Source of the DNA: Onthophagus taurus
Lineage: Eukaryota; Arthropoda; Insecta; Coleoptera; Scarabaeidae
DNA length: 64,000 nt
Reading direction: 5' to 3'
NCBI RefSeq assembly: GCF_036711975.1
Contig: NC_091968.1
Span: forward strand, 25,963,001-26,027,000
The notes under the pieces are model-generated. The model was given only the letters and a program-made list of their open reading frames with translations. It ran no database searches and was not told where the DNA came from. The position numbers and the translations under genes were made by a program. Position 1 is the first letter of the stretch. The number at the start of each line of letters is the position of its first letter. This document shows positions 1 to 13,270 of this stretch, one piece after another.

Positions 1-30
1 TATGTTGAAATTTTCCTTTCTTTTTGATAG

Positions 31-3000
31 AAACGAATGGCACGGCTTAGATGGCATGGTTACCCCTAAAAATCCTGACGAAAATGTAAACCATCTTCCT
101 TCTATAGCGGAAGCAACCGAACTTGACGAAAATTTGAGGTTATTTTGTTATTTAAAAAAAAAATAATTAATAATAAATCTAAAAATTGTTTCTTTTTTGT
201 GTATTCGAATTAATATTGAGTATTTATTATCTATTTAATAGAGCAACAACAATCACAAAAACGCGAAGAAGTCTTCCTGACATTCCATCGGAAAACCGTA
301 CGGAAGCCCACAACCAATGGACTGAACAATCTGGTGATAACACTTCAGATTTATACGCGACTGTTGAGCATTATTCTAATACAGCAGGTTAAAAAAAAAT
401 TTAAAAAAATTAATTTATAAAAATATAACCTCATTTTTTTGTGTAGCTAAAAGACATACGCTTCCAAATGGAATCGATTCAAGACCAAGTATATCGCAAC
501 ATAGCTCGATAAGTCAAGCTGATGAAGCCCCATATGCTCGAGTAAACTACGATAAAGTGAAAAAAGAGAATCCTTACGCTAGGGTACAAAATAATCACGC
601 CGAAATGGATGAGAACAGTTCCGATGACACCGGTTTGTTGAGGCCGTCGACGTCCCAAGCACACGATCCAATCGCGCCGCCAAGATCTCGACGAACCTCG
701 GCTAATAGCACAAATGGAATTGAAATTCCGGCAGCTACGGCGGTTGCGGGTGGAATTGCAGCTAATGTTGAGTTACCATATATGACCCCACCGATTAGTC
801 AAGCAAATTTTAGCGGGGATTCACAAGATTCATCAAGTAAAAAAATTATTTTTTAATTAAAAAGCAATTTTTTATGATTCTTTTTTAGAGGGTTATACAA
901 GTATTAGTGTCCGAGAACCTTTAGAGAAAATTCGAGCCCAAACTAAGCAAGTTACAAAGTTGAGAGATTTCGATCCGCATTATTCTACGGTTTCCGACGA
1001 TTCAGGTAATAGTATATTAAAAAACTAGTTTCGTAAAACACGCTAGAAATGCAAAAACGAGTGGCGAAGCCAGCCAGTGTCTTATGAAACGTCTTTTTTA
1101 AGCTATTTTTTGTAATTCGCGGTTTTATCCTTACAAAAATTAAAAAAAAAAATAAATAAATTTTGACAATGTAGGGAAATAGGTATGCTGCAGTTGGTAA
1201 CACTTGAAAATAGAAATTTGAATTGACACTTGACTAAGCGACATTGACATTTTATCGTTTTTGGTATAATAAAATTGTGGTGATGGATAAGCAAGAGAAA
1301 GTAAAAAGATCAAAATCAAAAAAACTTGCTGATAGATTTGGCAAACAAATATAAAAATGTTATAGAAAATAAATAATGATCTAATAATTAAAAAAAATAA
1401 TAATATAATCTAATATACAGGTGTTTCTAAATTGATGCGAAAGATTTTAAGGGGTGATTTTTCAGCGAAAATTAAGTTACAAAATTCTCCTCCAAGTTAC
1501 AGCCCTCTAAAATTAGGGGAAAAAATTCTTTTTCTTTAATAAATCCCACTATGGAGGAATTTGAAAAAATCAACCCCATAATACTTTGCATTAGAACTTT
1601 TTAATACGTCTACATTTTTCTATTTAAAAACTTGATTTAAATAGTACTATTCAATACGCAACTTTTTTGTCTCTTGACGTTTTCGCCTAAAATTGTTAGT
1701 TTGATCACAAAAAAATAAAATAATACACAGGCTCAGGTGAATTAATTCAGAGATTGGTTATTACTCCTATTAGTCAAAGAAATGAAGTTATGTCAAATTA
1801 ATCTCAGCATTATTTTATTTTTTGTGATCAAAATAACAATTTGTTAGTTGCAAAATATCAAGAGATAAGAAAGTTGCAGATTTTTACCCTTAAATTTAGA
1901 GAGTTATAACTTGGAGGAGGAGGGGTGTTGACCAAAAAGTTATATTAATTTTCGTTGAAAAATCATCCCATAAAATCTTTCGCTGTAGAACGAGAACTAT
2001 AAACATTCGGGTTTAGTCGTGAAAAAAACTTTCAGTTGTCAATGTCAACTTTAATTTTATTATTATATTCGTAATCGTCATAAAAAATCCTTTAAAATGA
2101 GTCTAAACTCGACATATTTAACTTTAATATTAATGGAGATACAATCACTTCCAGTTTGAAACGTCAACGTCAATTTTGACATATTTGTCATCTTCATTAA
2201 AAAACCTTTAAAATGAGTCCAAACAAGACGCACTTATCTCAAAAAACAAAAAAGTTAGAATAAAAAACATTAAACCCGAAGTTAGCAACAATGAAGATAG
2301 CAATTTAATTTTTAAATATTAATACCAACCTTAATTTTTTATTATATTTTTGATTTTGTGACAAATATTAAGACATTTTATAAAAATTAAGAATATGTCA
2401 AAATGACGTTGACATTTCAAACCGGAAGTTGCTTATATCTCGAGTAATATTGGAATTAAACGTATCATGTTTGGACTCATTTTAAAGGATTTTTCACGAC
2501 GATTACAAATATGTCAAAATTGACGTTGACATTCTTAACCGGAAGTTGACCATAACTTCATTAATATTAAAGATAAATATATCGTGTTTGTACTCATTTT
2601 AAAGGATTTTTAATGAAGATTCTAAATATGTCAAAATTGAGGTTGACATTTTAAACCTGAAGTTGGTTATCATATAATAGATGTATTATAACTGAAGTTA
2701 ATCTAGTGTTAGTCACTTTTCCGCACTTTCAGTGTTAGTCATCTTTTTTAACAAAAGAAAAATTAAAAAACTTGTTTGTAAAATGGATAAGATGAGAGTT
2801 GTTAATCTATTTATAGAGTCTCTAAAGATTTCCGAGGGCCTAAACTAGTTAGACTTAAATTCTATATAAAATAAAAACCAGTTTAAAAATACTAAATCAA
2901 ACTTTAAATTATTTTCTTCAAAAATTTTTACACGAATCATCATTTTGACTCTAGTATTTGTGGTTAAATTTATGCTACGACTTACAGAAACACCTGTATA

Positions 3001-5587
3001 ATCGTAAAACATACCAAGCGGCTTCTGTGCTTGTGATAGCTGTCATCAGTGTTCTGCGATAAAAATAGGCAGGCACCAAACGATTTTCAATAGTTTGAAC
3101 CTGTCTATTCTGAGAAGTCTTATATTTTTAGAGAGAGATGAAAACGAAAATCTTGTTTTTCTCAACATTTTTCATTTGTCCCTTAGTCAAGTGATGCATA
3201 ACGCGATCCAATTGATCTCGTTTTTCAGAAACTGTGCAACAAGTGCAATTATCTTTGTTATTATTATAGGTGGAGTATTATAACTGAGACATTATATGGA
3301 CACTTTTACAGAGAATTTGATGACGTAGTCAAAAAAAAATTTTTGGTTTTAGATTTTGAGATATTATGACAAAAATATGGGGTTAGATAGGTCTATTTCT
3401 TATTGTTTTAGAATAAAGCTAAAAATAAACTTTTTTTAGTGTCGTCAAAGAAATTAAATTTACAGTTTCCTGTAAATTACGGTACTATAACTAAAAATTA
3501 TACTACTAAAAATTTATATAAAATTTCCTTTTTTTCTAACATGTTAAACTTTTCGTAATTTTCGTAATCCATCTTAAAAAACAGGATTTTTAATTTGACA
3601 CTTCAGAAAAATTTTGAATACATACAAATGTTGCTATGTTTATTTGAATTTAAAAAATATATATATGAGCGCCATCTATCAATGATTTATTAAGTCATTT
3701 AATAATAATATTAATAAAAAATGTGAAATAATGCAAACTATTTCAACTTTTGTTTAAAACAAATACAAATTAAATAGTTCAACAAATGTATTTGTTTCAA
3801 ATATCAGAAATATGCTTTTTTAATTTTTAGTTATAATTTACAGGAAACTGTAAATTTAATTTCTTTGACGGCACTAAAAAAAAGTTTATTTTTAGCTTTA
3901 TTCTAAAACAATAAGAACTAGACTTGTCAAACCCTATATTTACGAATTTAATAAGCGAATAATCGTTGGTTGTTTCCATTTAAAAAAACGAAAATTGTCA
4001 TGATATCTGAAAATCTAAAACCGAAAAATTTTTTTTGACTACGTCATGAAATTCTCTATAAAAAAGTGTCCATATAATGTCTGAGTTGTAATACTCCACC
4101 TATAATAATAACCAAGATAATTGCACTTGTTGGTTTTACGATATTTTCAATTTTGGCCTCTAGGGGAAAAACAATAGACGATAGCGCTTTGAGGTTTTCG
4201 GCATTAGCAGTTTCTCGAAAAACGAGATCATGACATGTAAGCTACTTTTTTTCTAACTCTTATAGTTTCCGAGTTAGACAAACTGTCACATTGACAACTA
4301 GAAAAATTAATGACCCAATGTCGCCAACTTGAACTGGTTCCATAAAATGTTACTAAAACCTCAGTACAGCATCGGATGCTGTAAGGAGTCTTATTACTTT
4401 ATTATTACTTATTGCTTTCATTACCGTCGCGAATTACAAAAAAAATAATTTAACAAGGAAAATTTATTTTAATTTATGTTTAAACAGATGAAATGTATAC
4501 AACAATTCAAGACCCAAACAACGAATTATACATGAGTACAAGCGAAACTTACGCCCAAATAATGCCGTTACCAGTTCAAAATTCAACAGAAATCAATTCT
4601 AACCTCACCCAACAAAATCCACAACCTTCAACAAGTTCTGAAAATCACGTAGATTCTTCATCTTTACCCCATTTACCAACTGTGGATGGTTTAAAACAAA
4701 CCCATTCAAGACAAGCATCCTCATCTAGTTCTGTGGGGCTATTAAGTTCTCCAAAACCAGAAAAACGTCAAGCAAACTCACCGTTACCACCTCCACCATC
4801 AACCGGAAGTCCCGATTCGCAACGTTCCCCGGTTATAAAAAACTTAGACGATATGTACGCGAAAGTACATAAAAACAGGAAACCGGAAGCTGAGGAAAAT
4901 TTGGTTAGAAGGAAATTGTCAATGGGAAACGGCGAAAAAGTAGGATTTTTCGAAGAAGAAAACGGTAAAAAATCACCAGATCTTCCCGAACACGATTACG
5001 AAACATTAAAAAAAGAAAAAGATCCCGATTACGAAAAAGTTAAAGGTGAAGAACCCGGATATGCAAGTATAAATGGTCCGGATAGTTTAGATCCGGGTTA
5101 TGAGGAATTAAAAAATGCTTGCGATAGCAATAATTACCCAAATTATGAAACTTTGAAGCATCGTCCAGATCAAATTGACGGATACTCGGTAGTTAATAAA
5201 AAGAAAAAACCGACCATTAAAACGGAAGCAGAAGATCCCAACTACGAGAGTATGTCAAGTGATCATTACGCAGGCGTGAAATCAACGGATAGCGAGAGTG
5301 ACCCAAATTATGAAAGTGTTAAATATTTAGATGTCGACGAGCCACCTTACGAGAAATTAAGCGATGAAAAAACCGATGAGACCATTTCAAAGGGTTCGAG
5401 AGGGAGTAATAACGATTTATTACCGTATGAGAGGTTAGGTGATGATGGAAAAACGGATTCGGAGTCTTCTGGATATGAAAATATAAAATATGCCGATGGG
5501 TATGAGACTATTAAATGCAAAAAAGAAGATCCACCTTATGATACAGTTAATGATACTCGTATTGACGGTGATATTTTTGAGGTGTGA
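31..5587 (+). CDS. Tyrosine-motif-rich adaptor-like protein, 3' part of gene
   Basis: Five in-frame exons join cleanly: 31-138, 242-387, 447-836, 889-1005 and 4488-5587 (stop TGA). The gene continues upstream of the window. The visible product is hydrophilic, rich in Ser, Pro and acidic residues, with no membrane segment or folded domain. It carries about 23 copies of Y-x-x-[V/I/L/M], for example YATV, YARV, YSTV, YAQI, YETL, YEKV, YASI, YEEL, YERL and YDTV, usually preceded by an acidic residue or Pro. Such sites, once phosphorylated, bind SH2 domains (established for the motif class). I infer a cytoplasmic tail or scaffold read by Src- or Syk-type kinases. I do not recognise the family. Intron 4 (1006-4487) is enlarged by mobile elements. 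Exon joins are strongly supported by phase; function is inference. Confidence 0.75.
1221..3213. mobile_element. T1: AATTGG-type TIR element in intron 4 of the tyrosine-motif gene
   Basis: The left end reads CACTTGACTAAGCGACAT and is followed by TTTATCGTTTT. The right end carries the inverted CTTAGTCAAGTGATGCATAA and finishes in CCAATT. The same termini bound T2 (9504-12364) and T3 (38643-40597). No transposase is visible, so it is nonautonomous. The left end has lost several bases compared with T2 and T3. No clear target duplication was seen. Confidence 0.7.
1418..2996. mobile_element. Foldback element nested in T1
   Basis: It begins CAGGTGTTTCT and ends in GAAACACCTG, with TA on both sides (1416-1417, 2997-2998). 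The middle (about 2030-2665) is palindromic, built from repeated units containing TCAATTTTGACATATTTG in both orientations, and related to cores in T2 and T3. No coding capacity was seen. Confidence 0.65.
3214..4285. mobile_element. Foldback element with shortened left arm
   Basis: Inverted arms meet around 3500-3800. GGTGGAGTATTATAACTGAG near 3270 is mirrored near 4090-4100. The right arm reaches the segment containing AAAACGAGATCATGACATG near 4217 that also ends the foldback at 55553-56938. The left arm lacks most of that outer part and abuts the right terminus of T1. Confidence 0.6.
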
Positions 5588-6237
5588 ATTTTTAACGATT
5601 TTTAAGAAACATCGAATCTGAGAGAAGAGATGGTGCTATAATGAAATGTATTTTGACCCTTTTACGAAAATTTATATTAAAAATTATTCGTTAAAGGGTT
5701 AAATGTAGTAGGAGAAATAATTCATTAATATTCGAAGCTTTACTAACTAAAAAATGACTTTATAAATGAGTTTGCAGTATTTGTTGAAGTATTTCTTTTT
5801 TTTATATATACATATATACAGAGTTTAAACGCCCTGTATGTTCTGAAGTATTTTTTTTGTATGTTACAACACTAAAAGACTTTTGCTACTTTTTTATATA
5901 CAACAATCTCTAGTTTTTTTTTATTTGTTTTTCTAATAAAGAAATTTGTGTAATAAGGTTAATTTTTTTTGTACATATAACGGTTTATTTATGTATACGC
6001 ATTTAAATTTGTTGAAAAAAAATTATTAATACTGTATACACTTATTTATTTAATGTAATATACGCATTATGAAAAAATAAATATTTTTATTACTTAAATA
6101 ATAAGGTTTAATTTTCCTAAATGTCATTTTAAAGTGCTTTAACAATGTATGGGTCGTTTCATGGACTTAAATTGAGTTGGTTATTTAATTATTAAATTAA
6201 AATTAATCAGTCTTAAATGTAAATAAAATAAATTCGA
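5588..6237. other. Intergenic stretch between two convergent genes
   Basis: This is 3' flank for the tyrosine-motif gene (+) and the TMEM39-like gene (-). AATAAA hexamers occur near 5935 and 6077 and could serve as poly(A) signals. No coding region or repeat was recognised. Confidence 0.5.
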
Positions 6238-7850
6238 TTAATGCGTAACTTTTTCATGCAAATTTCTTTCAGTTTTATAAACTTTCATACTAACCAAATA
6301 ATCCCTGGCTATTTTAAACAAAGTATAATAATTAAAAAACAATAAAAATACCAACGAAACGATACAATACCAATAAATGGAGCGTACCAATAAGGCCAAT
6401 TGATAACAAATCAACGAAACTTGCAAAATTAGTAACCAACCCAGAGGAGCTGAAGGATCTTTAAATATAAACTTTAAAAAAAAATTGGTTTAATCCCAAT
6501 TCGAAAAAATAAAAAAATACTTACATAAAACCTCGTAAACGTAGTATTTCCAGGCTCAGCCGCATTTGACTCCCCATACGCTCGATACATTTCTTTCCCA
6601 TGTCTCACAAGAGCCCCATTAGGCCATAAATAATCTTCCTGCCACGAATAGGCAACCGGTAACACAGATCTTGATTCAATACGATCCCAAAAACCCAAAT
6701 GCAAAGCCGATCGATGAAGAACGTCGCAATAACGTAACGTTAAAACGTGGATTGTATAAGACATAAAACAACCCAAATAAATAAAAAGAACGTGTTGAGT
6801 CACCCAATAAACATCGTAATAAACATAACTCTAAAAAAAAAAATTTTAGGTTATGTCAAATTTTTTAGGTTGTCAAATTTTTATGGTTATGTCAAATTTT
6901 AAAGTTATCTTTTTACCTGAACGAAACAACAAGGAACTAAACCCGCATAATGCGCGTTAAAAATAGAACTAAATAAGATTTGTTTTAGGCGATTATTAAA
7001 GTTGGTTTTTAAATTTTCAACTTCGTTTCGAATGTCGGTTGCGTTTGTTGTGCATGCGTGTAATGGGGGTTGCTCGTCCGGGTTCCAACTGATTAATTCG
7101 AAGAATGGGACGATTTTAAATCCGAATAATATCACATAAACTACGATCCTGTGAATTAAATTTAAAGTTATTTTTTAAGAAATAAATGTGCTTACATACG
7201 GATAACATAAATAACAAATATACATGATGTGATTTGTTAACATTATCTTGTAAGTGCACCAAGATAACAAAGAAAACATTCCTATAAATAATAATAACCT
7301 AAAACAAACAAAGAATTATAACTTTGTAGAATTAGAACGTTAATTTTTACCTAAAAATGTTATAAGAAACGTTAACAAACTTCCCAGGAATAATTCTATC
7401 GATTAATTTACACCCCAAAACATACAATAATCTTCTTGCCAAAACAACTCCAATAAACAACACCAAATTTATATCAATCAAATAAAAATTCTATAAATTA
7501 AACTTTAATTAGTCTCTTTAACCACATTTTTCTCTATTACTTACAACACTTTGATTTGTATATGAATTCGGTAACCACCAAACGCTTCTATATAAATGAA
7601 CAAATTGTAATCCGCTAGCCCCCAAAGTAAAAAAATACATCAAACATTCGAAAAGGATGTCGCTTGATATCGGGGTGTTCGGAAATGGAAAATGTTTCGG
7701 CGAAACGGGGTGCTCTAAACCTGGTAAAGTAGGAACGGCGCCCCCCAAAGGTGAATATCTACTACTCGCTAAATCACCGGGTAAAAGTTGCAATGATGGT
7801 GTGATTGAGGACCTTACGGTCCTCGGGATTCTTCTACCACCACCCGGCAT
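6238..7850 (-). CDS. TMEM39A: TMEM39A/B-like multipass membrane protein
   Basis: Six exons on the minus strand: 7545-7850 (ATG at 7850), 7351-7490, 7200-7298, 6917-7148, 6525-6830 and 6238-6471 (TAA), giving about 438 residues against about 488 in human. The protein opens MPGG, as in vertebrate TMEM39A. It contains the conserved stretches NEVENLKTNFNNRLKQILF, YCDVLHRSALHLG and LFFNYYTLFK, with several hydrophobic segments. The family is an ER multipass protein linked to phosphoinositide transport, autophagy and collagen secretion (established for TMEM39). The exon 3 donor is GTATGT at 7199; the nearby GTAAGC would break frame. It is divergent from the ARHGAP19-like gene with 432 bp between start codons. 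Only one copy is visible, so A versus B cannot be decided. Confidence 0.9.
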
Positions 7851-8282
7851 TTGAAATTTATTCTTAAAATGAAATCAATTTGATAAATCTGTCAAAAATT
7901 TGAGGTTAGGTTCTTATAGTTGGGATTTTATCTTTTATGGGTTAAAAAAAAAATTTAATTGTTATAATATTAATTTTGGATTAAAATTATTTTTTAATCA
8001 AAATAAAAACGAATAATATTAACAAATTTATTTAAATAAAACAAATTTATTATTTAATTTAATGTTGGTAATTCTAATTTCACTAGTTTTAAATTCAAGA
8101 TGTCCTAACGAATCTGTCACGTTTGACAACCACATTTTTTAATTATAAGAAAACGTTATTTTTTAAATGAAATCGGTGCTGTGTTAAATCATTGGTTATC
8201 ATAAAACCATGGCAATGAAGCGGAAAAAGGATTCATCGTAATCTATTATAAACTTGGCCCACGTTAAAATACCAAAGAAATC
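7851..8282. promoter_or_regulatory. Shared 5' region of divergent TMEM39 and ARHGAP19-like genes
   Basis: 432 bp separate the two start codons. The stretch is AT-rich, without open reading frames or a recognised repeat. It should hold both promoters and 5' UTRs. I could not place a TATA box or initiator confidently. Confidence 0.45.
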
Positions 8283-11200
8283 ATGTCTCTTTCGAGTTTG
8301 GGGGATGACGAATTAGCCGAAAGACTTCGCACGGAAAACTGTGAGCAATTCAACACGTTAGTACGCATGCATTTATCGTTTGTATTAGATTTAAATACGG
8401 ATGAAAGTGATGGGTTAAACGAAAAGGGGAAATTAAAAAAATGGTTGTTGACTCCGTTTAAGAAGTCAAAACAAAGATTAGTACCCGAAGGAATTAATTT
8501 AACACAAAACGCCATCGATCAAATACGATATTTAATTGAATTTTTAAAAGAAGAGGCTAATATTTGTATTGAGGGGATTTTTCGGAGAACCGGGTCTTTA
8601 AATCGACAACAAGAATTAAGGACTTTATTAAATAGTGGGTTGGAAATTAATTTAGAAAATGGACATTATAACGTGCATGATTGTGCGTCTGTTTTAAAAG
8701 GTTTTTTATCGGATTTACCTGAACCTTTATTAACGGAAGCTCATTATCCGGTTTATTGCCAAATAGCCCATTTAAAAAGAAGTAACGATAAGTTTAAAGA
8801 GGGTACTCGTTTTATGGAGTCTTTACAATTATTGCTTTTGTTGTTACCCAAAGAAAATAGGATTTTATTAAAATATGTGTTGGATTTATTAAATTTAACT
8901 GCTTCGTACGAAAATTTAAACAAAATGTCAGTTGAAAATTTAGCTACGTTATATACCCCACATTTGTTGTGTCCGAGAACGATTTCTCCTGAAAATTTGC
9001 ACACAAATTCGCAAATTTTATCAGAAATCTTAGCTTTTATGATTACAAAGTCTCCGGATTTGTTTCAAGTGCCTAAAAAATTAGCTTTCGATATCCGAGC
9101 GTTTTTTGTTGAACAAGAAAAGGAACCGCAACGAAAAAATAATTTTAACGAATCAATTAGTGATAACGTGGCAGCTCATACAGTATTTAGTTTCGTCGAT
9201 CATGTTAGAACAGCAAAAGAAAACGAAGCGAACCCGACAGAACGAGAATTAGCCCAATTATACGCGTACATTCAAAGTTTACCCGAATCATCGAAGAAAA
9301 AGAAGTTGGTTAAACAATTTAACAAAGAAAACGGTTACGGAACACCGTTACAAGTCGTACGAAGTCGAAATCAAAAAAATAAAAGCTTTGGGGATTCTAT
9401 TAAGAAACATATCTTTCATAAAAGTTTGGTTAAATCCGTTAAAAAGGCGGGGTTTACTCAATTAAGGGCTTCAAATGAAAATAATATTAATGTAAGTAAA
9501 TATAATTGGATTATACATCACTTGACTAAGCGACAAATGAATAATATTGAGAAAAACGGGATTTATTATACAGGTACTTCAAGTTTAAAATGTCAACCTC
9601 AGCTTTGACATATTTGTAATCTTCATTAAAAATCCTTTAAAATGAGTACAAACACGACATATTTATCTTCAATATTAATGAAGTTATGGTCAACTTCCGG
9701 TTAAGAATGTCAACGTCAATTTTGACATATTTGTAATCGTCGTGAAAAATCCTTTAAAATGAGTCCAAACTTGATACGTTTAATTCCAATATTACTCGAG
9801 ATATAAGCAACTTCCGGTTTGAAATGTCAATGTCATTTTGACATATTCTTAATTTTTATAAAATGTCTTAATATTTGCCACAAAAACAAAAATATCATAA
9901 AAAAAAATCAAAAATTAAGGTTGGTATTAATATTTAAAAATTAAATTGTTATCTTCATTGTTGCTAACTTCAGGTTTAATGTTTTTATTCTAACTTTTTT
10001 GTTTTTTGAGATAAGTGCGTTTTGTTTGGACTCATTTTAAAGGTTTTTTTTAATAAATAATACATCATGAAAGAAAACCATGAAGTTGTCCATTTGTCTA
10101 ATATATGATAACTAACTTCAGGTTTAAAATGTCAACCTCAATTTTTAAATATTTGTAATCTTTTCATATTTTAAACATTTATCTTCAGAATTAGATATTT
10201 TTAAACATTTATATAAAAGGAATGGCTCATCCTGGAAACTTTAAATTTGGTATAAGTTAACCTCAAACTTTCCTTTATAACCTCAAAAAGTTTTATTTCT
10301 TCAATACCAAGCCGTTTAGAAGAAATTAATTTTTTTATATAACCTCACTTTCAATAAACGTCAATTTGAATTAGATATTTTTAAATGTTTATATAAAAGG
10401 AATGGCTCATCCTGGAAACTTTAAATTTGGTATAAGATAACCTCAAACTTTCCTTTATAACCTCAAAAAGTTTCATTTCTTAATTCCAAGCCGTTTAGGA
10501 GAAATTAATTTTTTTGTATAACCTCACTTTCAATAAACGTCAATTTGAATGAGCTATTTTTAAACGTTTATATAAAAGAAATGGCTCATCCTGTAAACTT
10601 TAAATTTGGTATAAGTTAACTTCAAACTTTCCTTTATAACCTCAAAAAGTTTCATTTCTTAATTCCAAGCCGTTTAGGAGAAATTAATTTTTTTGTATAA
10701 CCTCACTTTCAATAAACGTCAATTTAAATCAGATATTTTTAAAAAGTTATATAAAATGAAGGGCTCATCCTGGAAACTTTAAATTTGGTATAAGTTAACC
10801 TCAAATTTTTCTTTATAACCTCAAAAAGTTTCATTTCTTAATTCCAAGCCGTTTAGGAGAAATTATTTTTTTTGTATAACCTCACTTTCAATAAACGTCA
10901 ATTTGAATTAGATATTTTTAAACATTTATATAAAAGGAATGGCTCATCCTGGAAACTTTAAATTTGGTATAGGTTAACCTCAAACGTTCCTTTATAACCT
11001 CAAAAAGTTTCATTTCTTAATTCCAAGCCGTTTAGGAGAAATTAATTTTTTTTGTATAACCTCACTTTCAATAAACGTCAATTTGAATTAGATATTTTTA
11101 AACGTTTATATAAAAGCAATGGCTCATCCTGGAAACTTTAAATTTGGTATAAGTTAATCTCAAACATTCCTTTATAAGCTCAAAAAGTTTCATTTCTTAA

Positions 11201-13270
11201 TTCCAAGCCGTTTAGGAGAAATTATTTTTTTTGTATAACCCCACTTTCTATAAACGTCAATTTGAATTAGATATTTTTAAACATTTATATAAAAGGAATG
11301 GCTCATCCTGGAAACTTTAAATTTGGTATAAGTTAACCTCAAACTTTCCTTTATAACCTCAAAAAGTTTCATTTCTTAATTCCAAGCCGTTTAAGAGAAA
11401 TTAATTTTTTTGTATAACCTCACTTTCAATAAACGTCAATTTAAATCAGATAGTTTTAAAAAGTTATATAAAATGAAGGGCTCATCCTGGAAACTTTAAA
11501 TTTGGTATAAGTTAATCTCAAACTTTTCTTTATAACCTCAAAAAGTTTCATTTCTTAATTCCAAGCCGTTTAGGAGAAATTAATTTTTTTGTATAACCTC
11601 ACTTTCAATAAACGTCAATTTAAATCAGATATTTTTAAAAAGTTATATAAAATAAAGGGCTCACCCTGGAAACTTTAAATTTGGTATAAGTTAATCTCAA
11701 ACTTTTCTTTATAACCTCAAAAAGCTTCATTTCTTAATTCCAAGCCGTTTAGGAGAAATTAATTTTTTTGTATAACCCCACTTTCAATAAACGTCAATTT
11801 GAATTAGATATTTTTAAACATTTATATAAAAGGAATGGCTCATCCTGGAAACATTAAATTTGGTATAAGATAACCTCAAACTTTTCTTTATAACCTCAAA
11901 AAGTTTCATTTCTTAATTCCAAGCCGTTTAGGAGAAATTAATTTTTTTGTATAACCTCACTTTCAATAAACGTCAATTTGAATTAGATATTTTAAGCGCT
12001 TATATAAAAGGAATGGCTCATCTAGGAAACTTTAAATTTGGTATAAGTTAACCTCAAACTTTCCTTTATAACCTCAAAAAGCTTCATTTCTTAATTCCAA
12101 GCCGTTTAGGAGAAATGAATTTTTTTGTATAACCCCACTTTCAATAAACGTCAATTTGAATTAGATATTTTTAAACATTTATATAAAGGGAATGGCTCAT
12201 CCTGGAAACTTTAAATTTGGTATAAGTTAATCTCAAACTTTTCTTTATTACCTCAATGAGGTTCGTTCCTTAATTCCAAGCCGTTTAGAAGAAATTAATT
12301 TTTCTAAAATCTCTAAAAACGATAAAATGTCGCTTAGTCAAGTGATGTATAACGCGTTCCAATTTTGGTTTAATTTGCTTTAAATGTTGCTTTTGTGTTT
12401 ATTTTTTTTGCTACTAAAAAAGAATGAAATCGCTTTAATATCATCAACGACAAAAAGAGCTTTGTGTTGCACGAATTTTGAAGAATCAACCAGCGATTTA
12501 AGCGAAGCTGAGAGTTGTTCGTTGTTTAAACGGCGACGAAAAAGTAACGATGTTGATAACGATGAAAAAACGAAACTTTTGGGGTCAGATGAAAGCTTAT
12601 CCGGCGAAAATGGGAAACCTTTAAACTATTTAACGAGTACTCCGGCTTGTAGACAATTAAGAAATGATTTATTGTTTACCCCAGAGAATCAAGATCGAAA
12701 ATCAATGAGCCCCATCACAAAATCAACACAACATATGTCGAGAGCTATGCAGGTTTGTTTTGTTGCTTAATTAATGTTGCATTTTGTGTTATAATGCTTG
12801 CTCATTTGATTTTTAATTAAAACATTTATAATTATTTAAAATAAAACTTTATTTTATTAAATTAGGAAACAATGATGACGCCGAGAAGTCGTAAACCAGT
12901 TTTAGTAGTTTCTGGAACGAATCTTCATAACATCCCAAAGGCGCCTTCAAATTTAATGTCAAGTTTAGTCGAAGAACAAGAAACGGAAGAAAACGATTCT
13001 CTAACAGAAACGTTTAGAGAATATTTATGCTCCAGAAGTATGCTAACTGAATCTCCGAATGATGCTAGTTTTTCAAGTAGAACTGACGATTACAGTTCGA
13101 GTGATATCAAAGATTTATCCGCAAGTAAAATGAGTTCGTCCCTTTTACATTGTTTAGATGGAAACGATCCTGATGGTGAGAACGAAAATGCGGAAGAGAA
13201 AGAGTTGGTTTTAAAACCAAGGCAGTTCGATGAAAATGGAATGCCTGTTGTGTTTGAAACTTCATTTTAG
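8283..13270 (+). CDS. ARHGAP19: RhoGAP protein, ARHGAP19-like
   Basis: Exons 8283-9491, 12423-12752 and 12866-13270 join in phase 0 and encode about 647 residues. The RhoGAP domain spans roughly residues 60-265 and contains EGIFRRTG with the arginine-finger Arg. After it come LPESSKKKKLVKQFNKENGY, close to the ARHGAP19 segment PESAKKKQLIRQFNKQ, and a MTPRSR motif. That post-GAP signature is why I prefer ARHGAP19 over ARHGAP11. The family stimulates GTP hydrolysis by RhoA in cytokinesis (established). The C-terminal half is low complexity, Ser- and acid-rich. Intron 1 (9492-12422) is almost entirely transposon T2. The exact acceptor of exon 2 (12423) is inferred from frame. Confidence 0.85.
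9504..12364. mobile_element. T2: AATTGG-type TIR element filling ARHGAP19 intron 1
   Basis: The left end is AATTGGATTATACATCACTT followed by GACTAAGCGACA. The right end carries GTCGCTTAGTCAAGTGATGT, then AACGCGTTCCAATT. The left third holds the same palindromic core as T1 and T3; the rest is a tandem array of about 179-bp units. Only about 70 bp of the host intron lie outside it. No transposase was seen. Confidence 0.75.
10155..12290. repeat. Tandem array, unit about 179 bp, about 12 copies
   Basis: The unit carries GGCTCATCCTGGAAACTTTA at 10224, 10404, 10583, 10762, 10941 and onward, giving a 179-180 bp period. Each unit also has CCAAGCCGTTTAGGAGAAAT. Copies differ by scattered substitutions, and a minority variant has AAAAAGTTATATAAAATGAA. 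The array lies inside T2. Confidence 0.9.

Noticed and set aside
3095-3283. Short frame in intron 4 of the first gene
   Set aside because: It straddles the T1 terminus and a foldback arm, so it is an accidental frame across two elements.
8753-9004. Antisense frame within the RhoGAP exon
   Set aside because: Shadow of the coding strand; no independent features.
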